Assembly (NCBI GenBank): GCA_964250805.1 | Contig: CAXUHG010000010.1 | Span: forward strand, 11,876-75,875 | Reading direction: 5' to 3' | DNA length: 64,000 nucleotides | Source of the DNA: JBBQVS01 sp964250805 | GTDB lineage: Bacteria; Chloroflexota; Ktedonobacteria; Ktedonobacterales; Ktedonobacteraceae | Shown: one piece after another, positions 63,291 through 64,000 of the stretch | Position numbering within the stretch: position 1 is the first letter of the stretch | How the letters are laid out: each line of letters opens with the position of its first letter | Program-made: the position numbers and the translations under genes | The notes under the pieces: model-generated | Database searches by the model: none | The model's input: only the letters and a program-made list of their open reading frames with translations | Told to the model about the DNA's origin: nothing

Positions 63291-63947
63291 ATGCGTATCA
63301 CCTCACTCCAAACACAAACAACCGACAAGGAGCGTGTGAGCATCTTTGTCGATAACCGTTTTTTGCTGGGCGTTAATGCTCTGCTTGTGTTACAGATGGG
63401 TCTCAAGGTTGGGCAAACGCTCACTGCCGAGCAGCTTGTGCAGTTGCGGAGCGAAGAGGCTCTACAACAAGCGGTTGACCGCGCCCTGAACTTTCTCTCG
63501 TTCCGTCCACGTAGCCGTGAAGAGGTGCGCCGCTATCTTAAAAAGAAAGAGACGCCGCCCGAACTCATTGACACGGTACTGGAAAGACTGGATCGGCTCG
63601 ATTTCGTCAATGATCGCGCCTTCGCCTCGTTCTGGATCGAGTCACGCGAGCAGTTCAATCCGCGCGGCTCCAACGTTCTCAAACAAGAGCTACGCATGAA
63701 GGGCGTTGACCGTGAGGTTGTGGATGAGCTTGTGAACGATGAGCAGGACGAGGAACGCGCCCTGATCGCAGGTCGCAAAAAGGCTGCCTCACTACTACGC
63801 CTACCCGACATGGACTACAAAACGTTCCGCACGCGGCTCGGCTCCTTCCTGCAACGGCGTGGCTTCGGCTTTAGTGTCACAACACACACGGTTAAAGCCT
63901 TATGGGAAGAACTCAGCGAAGAGACAGCGGATGACGAAGAATTATGA
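63291..63947 (+). CDS. recX: Regulatory protein RecX
   Basis: RecX binds RecA filaments and limits recombination. 218 residues of three-helix repeats: ALNFLSFRPRSREEVRRYLKKK, RLDRLDFVNDRAFASFWIES, QELRMKGVDREVVDELV, and a C-terminal repeat FLQRRGFGFSVTTHTVKALW. Start MRITSLQTQ at 63291, with TACAAT six bases before the ATG, which may make it leaderless; MEWYNIP seven codons upstream is the alternative start. Confidence 0.93.
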   Translation: MRITSLQTQTTDKERVSIFVDNRFLLGVNALLVLQMGLKVGQTLTAEQLVQLRSEEALQQAVDRALNFLSFRPRSREEVRRYLKKKETPPELIDTVLERLDRLDFVNDRAFASFWIESREQFNPRGSNVLKQELRMKGVDREVVDELVNDEQDEERALIAGRKKAASLLRLPDMDYKTFRTRLGSFLQRRGFGFSVTTHTVKALWEELSEETADDEEL

Positions 63948-63960
63948 TAATAATTGGTGG

Positions 63961-64000
63961 AATGGAAGGTCTATGCGCGAACGCGCATAGACCTTCCATT
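63961..64000. terminator. Palindrome after recX
   Basis: AATGGAAGGTCTATGCGCG pairs exactly with the last 19 bases of the window, loop AA. It may extend beyond the window. 13 bases past the recX stop. Confidence 0.7.

Overview
The window reads as a draft chromosomal contig (four 10-N gaps) from a Gram-positive-like, multicellular-type bacterium, most likely Chloroflexota, class Ktedonobacteria. This is an inference from the gene mix: PASTA Ser/Thr kinases with Thr/Pro-rich tails, several S53 (sedolisin) peptidases, a BACON-repeat surface protein, a DUF4388 protein, deazaflavin (F420)-type enzymes, a cobalamin riboswitch and a WXG100 protein. No rRNA, tRNA, prophage or CRISPR array was found.

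Layout. 1-8.1 kb (minus): queA-ruvB, a lipoprotein of the BtuF type behind a cobalamin riboswitch, a secreted protein, cobU and a glycosyltransferase. 8.2-15.9 kb (minus): S53 peptidase, PASTA kinase, selB, a small membrane protein. 16.2-22.0 kb: WXG100 protein, uvrC, FmdB-like zinc ribbon, a soluble histidine kinase, a REP-associated tyrosine transposase (RAYT) and a SUI1/YciH protein. 22.0-33.7 kb: amidohydrolase and alpha/beta hydrolase, a giant zinc-ribbon/BACON surface protein, DUF4177, ferritin-like protein, aldehyde dehydrogenase, DUF4388. 34.0-36.3 kb: an operon of SDR, a eukaryote-like 6-pyruvoyltetrahydropterin synthase and a glycosyltransferase, suggesting a glycosylated tetrahydropterin. 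36.3-48.7 kb: MFS remnant, S53-CAP fusion, MgtE-like transporter, nitroreductase-type enzyme, Tat-exported glutaminase-family protein, a broken RAYT, and an HxlR/NADPH-reductase/DoxX locus with a clear operator. 49.0-52.5 kb: second kinase, lone HicB, methyltransferase. 52.8-58.9 kb: CIRCE-groES-groEL and a heterodimeric ABC exporter pair. 59.0-64 kb: ACT protein, accB, fabF, accC (fatty-acid initiation) and recX.

The most striking feature is between the genes. Almost every transcription unit ends in one of two kinds of inverted repeat. The first is a gene-specific long palindrome (about 30-76 bp, several perfect with no loop) starting within a few bases of the stop codon. The second is a REP/BIME-like element. 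The REP elements fall into at least four sequence subfamilies, yet nearly all start with GTAGG (mostly GTAGGG) followed by a hairpin whose stem bases co-vary between subfamilies. GTAG is the foot tetranucleotide known from E. coli REP/RAYT systems. One intact RAYT gene sits between two inverted copies of subfamily A, and a truncated, frameshifted RAYT lies inside a cluster of subfamily B. This looks like a RAYT-driven system that has seeded roughly one element per 3-4 kb at gene 3' ends, in two cases supplying the stop codon.
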